8,608 nt of DNA from NCBI GenBank assembly GCA_015223015.1, contig JADFWK010000243.1:1-8608 (forward strand), written 5' to 3'. A program made the translations under genes and the position numbers. Position 1 is the stretch's first letter. Each line of letters begins with the position of its first letter. This document shows positions 6,734 to 8,608 of this stretch, piece after piece. The notes beneath the pieces were generated by a model, which saw only the letters and a list, made by a program, of their open reading frames with translations, did no database searches and had not been told where the DNA came from. The stretch comes from Pseudomonadota bacterium. GTDB lineage: Bacteria; Desulfobacterota; DSM-4660; Desulfatiglandales; B25-G16.

Positions 6734-7492
6734 TTAGAAACCAGGGGTCCCTGCTGGAGATTCTGCTTCTTTTTTCAACCTTTCGGTAACCCTCAGGCCT
6801 TCTGTTCTTAAGGTATAGGTCATCTCAAAGACAAGACCCAAGAATCTGCCAAATGGAGAGGATTGCACCACAGGCGACATCTCAATCCTTTCACTATATT
6901 TCCTCAAAAAGAAGGGCATTGCCTGGACACTTCCCCATTCCACGGGCACATTGCCACACGCCTTTTTCACAGAACTCTTCAGCCCCCATAGGGTAAATAA
7001 CTGTACCTGTCTAAAGATAGTGTCATGAAACAGTGCATAACATTTGTTACCAATGCATCCCAGAGACAGGCCATTGAGTACCCCTACGAAGACTCTATGT
7101 TTTGCTACCCTCCCAACCTCCCGGAGTGCTGCATATGTATCATCAAGGAATTCTAATGTATAAATGAGGGTAGCCACATCAAATTCGTTATCCTCAAAAG
7201 GTAGATCTCCTGCTCTGCCGATCTTCAGAGACGCCTTATTGCCCAATCTTGACCGAGCGATATCCAGCATATAGGGAGAGGCATCAATGCCCGTCACATC
7301 AAGCCCTAATCGGTGAAATAGCAGGAGATGATTTCCTGTGCCGCACCCAATATCCAAAATCCTCTCCCCCCTCTGTGGCTTTAACAGGCGGATGATAAGT
7401 TGAGTACTCAACCTATCAAGTGACACCCCTTCGGGCGACTTTTCCCAAGCTTCATAGAGGTTAGCCAATTTTTGATTAAATATGTGTCCCAT
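6734..7492 (-). CDS. Class I SAM-dependent methyltransferase, substrate unknown
   Basis: This 252-residue protein has a Rossmann-type methyltransferase core of the Methyltransf_11 / UbiE-like kind. Motif I is ILDIGCGTGN at 45-54, which binds S-adenosylmethionine. The acidic end of strand 2 is Asp70 in VTGIDAS, predicted to hold the ribose hydroxyls. GDLPFEDNEFDVA (95-107) matches the motif II region, and EVGRVAKHRVFVGV (125-138) matches the post-II/III region. The C-terminal half (about 140-252) is not conserved enough to name a substrate. It is cytoplasmic, with no signal peptide or membrane segment. The ATG at 7492 gives a standard N-terminus but has no clear ribosome site. It is downstream of the TPR gene by 212 bases, so co-transcription is possible but unproven. 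Quinone, lipid or small-molecule methylation are all open. Confidence 0.85.
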   Translation of the reverse strand: MGHIFNQKLANLYEAWEKSPEGVSLDRLSTQLIIRLLKPQRGERILDIGCGTGNHLLLFHRLGLDVTGIDASPYMLDIARSRLGNKASLKIGRAGDLPFEDNEFDVATLIYTLEFLDDTYAALREVGRVAKHRVFVGVLNGLSLGCIGNKCYALFHDTIFRQVQLFTLWGLKSSVKKACGNVPVEWGSVQAMPFFLRKYSERIEMSPVVQSSPFGRFLGLVFEMTYTLRTEGLRVTERLKKEAESPAGTPGF

Positions 7493-7704
7493 GAATCGGC
7501 TTCATCGTGTTTGCAAGAGAGCGGACAAAAGAGATTGATGATTACCCCATCCTGCATCAGGGTCAGCATAGAGGCCGGATAAGAATAGTTCCACTGCTGA
7601 CGTTTTTGTGTTCATTGAGTGCATATACTTTAACACAACGAGCCCAAGGAACTCAACAAACTCAAGAAATTGTCTTACCCTCTCGCACAAAGAAAAATCT
7701 CAGA

Positions 7705-8400
7705 TCATGATCCATCATGCGTTGTTTTTGAAAGCTCTCCATATGCCTGGCAACCACCATTATCGCCTAATTCACAGCTTTTTTGAAAATCACTCTTTGC
7801 CATGTCAAGCAAGCCTTTAGCTTTGTAAGCCATTCCCCTCGTAAGGTAAACTGGTACCATATCTGGGTTCAGAAGAAGCGCTTGATTGCAATCTTGAATG
7901 GCAAGATCAAGCTGACCCTTATGAAAGTGGGCCCATCCTCGATTATGGTAGGCCTCAGCGTAATCTGCCCGCAATCCAATTACCTTGTTGTAGTCATCAA
8001 TTGCCTTATCATACTCTCCCATAGTCATATAAACAATTCCCCTGTTAAAATAAGATCTTGTTTCTTCTGGTTTAAGCGTGATAGCCTTGGCATATGCTTC
8101 GGCCGCTCCTACAGGGTCCCCTTCTTGATATTTCTTATAGCCCTTATCAAACCAGTCTTCAAAGGTATCCGGCTTTGCATTTTCTCTGAGTATCGGTCCT
8201 ATTGTTATTTCTTTTTTGCCTAACGGTCCCAGGCGTACGAGAAACAGATAGTTGATAAAAACCACCAGGGCGCATAGTCCTATCCACATGAATACCCGTG
8301 CGGGCTTTACCGATGAGGTTTCCCGCTTGATTGCAGCCTTTCCCCGCTGGAGACCTAATGTTCTGTGAGTGTCTTTGCCTTTGTAATCTTTTATAAGCAT
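7705..8400 (-). CDS. Membrane-anchored TPR-repeat protein
   Basis: With the ATG at 8398-8400 the product has 231 residues. A basic N-terminal segment (about 1-35) is followed by one transmembrane helix (about 36-55, FMWIGLCALVVFINYLFLV). A linker then leads into four tandem tetratricopeptide repeats at about 81-114, 115-148, 149-182 and 183-215, with typical A-Y-NRG / G-DKAI-DY-KAI-L-P spacing. The basic N-terminus suggests it stays in the cytoplasm, with the TPR domain in the periplasm as a protein-binding scaffold; partners are unknown. A TTG at 8467-8469 would add 23 residues, but it lacks a ribosome site, and a promoter (8438-8466) lies inside that extension, so I prefer 8400. The AGGA before the ATG is only one base away. 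It is the first gene of its transcription unit. Confidence 0.85.
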   Translation of the reverse strand: MLIKDYKGKDTHRTLGLQRGKAAIKRETSSVKPARVFMWIGLCALVVFINYLFLVRLGPLGKKEITIGPILRENAKPDTFEDWFDKGYKKYQEGDPVGAAEAYAKAITLKPEETRSYFNRGIVYMTMGEYDKAIDDYNKVIGLRADYAEAYHNRGWAHFHKGQLDLAIQDCNQALLLNPDMVPVYLTRGMAYKAKGLLDMAKSDFQKSCELGDNGGCQAYGELSKTTHDGS

Positions 8401-8437
8401 GTCCTGAAGAGAGCGAGAAGGTTTATGAAGACGAGGA

Positions 8438-8466
8438 ATGTTAAAATGCTTTACTGATAAAGTCAA
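8438..8466 (-). promoter_or_regulatory. Candidate promoter of the TPR gene
   Basis: Read on the minus strand: -35 TTGACT (complement of 8461-8466), a 17-base spacer, and -10 TAACAT (complement of 8438-8443). This matches five of six and four of six consensus bases at ideal spacing. Transcription would begin near 8431, leaving a leader of about 30 bases before the ATG at 8400. The site argues against the upstream TTG as the real start codon. Confidence 0.45.
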
Positions 8467-8533
8467 CAACCACGGTTAATAAAGCAGGGTAACGTCAAAG
8501 TCCAGGGTATGGGTATCTTTTTTTTGGTTGAGA

Positions 8534-8608
8534 TGTCATTCTGAGTGATCCCGCTAGGCGGGAGAGCGAAGAATCTACGATTTGTGGGCAGATACTAGAT
8601 TCTTCGTC
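8534..8608. repeat. Palindromic dispersed-type repeat, cut by the right window edge
   Basis: The stretch starts with GTCATTCTGAGTGATCCCGC, carries a small inverted repeat CCCGC-TAG-GCGGG (8550-8562), and has a 10-bp inverted repeat GAAGAATCTA/TAGATTCTTC (8568-8577 and 8596-8605) around an 18-base spacer. The pattern of a CATTCTGAG-like start, a GC hairpin and GAAGAATCT resembles short palindromic repeats scattered through many bacterial genomes. That resemblance is from memory, not from a search. The matching far arm would lie beyond 8608. The rest of the 8470-8533 gap shows no gene. Confidence 0.55.

Noticed and set aside
7502..7690. 62-residue minus-strand open frame filling the gap between the TPR gene and the methyltransferase
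   Set aside because: It uses a TTG start, has no ribosome site and no recognisable family. I cannot exclude a small real gene, but nothing supports one.
7783..8223. 146-residue plus-strand open frame
   Set aside because: It is antisense to the TPR repeats, and its cysteine-, phenylalanine- and serine-rich composition is typical of a shadow frame.
1..8608. CRISPR array, riboswitch, phage or defence genes
   Set aside because: I found no regularly spaced direct repeats, no recognisable aptamer leader, and no integrase, nuclease or toxin-antitoxin genes.

Overview
The window is a compact bacterial chromosomal segment of moderate GC content. Almost every gene lies on the minus strand, so biological order runs from high to low coordinates. 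The gene order tig-clpP-clpX-lon, a full set of tRNA CCA ends encoded in the DNA, and the protein sequences fit a Desulfobacterota-type (deltaproteobacterial) Gram-negative. This assignment is inference from synteny and family resemblance, not from a database match.

Right part (8608 to 6653). The right edge carries part of a palindromic, dispersed-looking repeat. Next comes a membrane-anchored TPR protein, for which a sigma70-like promoter supports a start at 8400. A 212-base gap follows, then a class I SAM-dependent methyltransferase, then a short AT-rich spacer with good promoter hexamers in front of tRNA-Leu(UAG).

Central part (6652 to 687). tRNA-Leu is followed by a GC-rich island of about 115 bases that looks unlike its surroundings, then a perfect TATAAT box, then four tightly packed proteostasis genes. 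Trigger factor folds nascent chains at the ribosome. ClpP is the serine peptidase barrel, ClpX is its AAA+ unfoldase, and Lon is a self-contained AAA+ protease. Spacings are 4 bases (tig/clpP), a 4-base ATGA overlap (clpP/clpX) and 9 bases (clpX/lon), so this is almost certainly one operon linking folding to degradation. All key catalytic and nucleotide-binding residues are present.

Left part (686 to 1). tRNA-Val(UAC) begins only 4 bases after the lon stop codon, and tRNA-Asp(GUC) follows with no spacer. The two tRNAs therefore probably ride on the protease mRNA. Downstream lies a degenerate tRNA-Asp-like sequence whose anticodon arm is replaced by a perfect 13-bp hairpin, then a strong intrinsic terminator. 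Beyond that is a long imperfect inverted repeat of about 194 bases resembling a MITE, and the C-terminal tail of an unidentified plus-strand gene at the left edge.

The protein genes are conventional housekeeping genes. I do not see a new multi-gene system. The least explained material is non-coding: the tRNA-like element, the long inverted repeat, the GC-rich island and the right-edge repeat.
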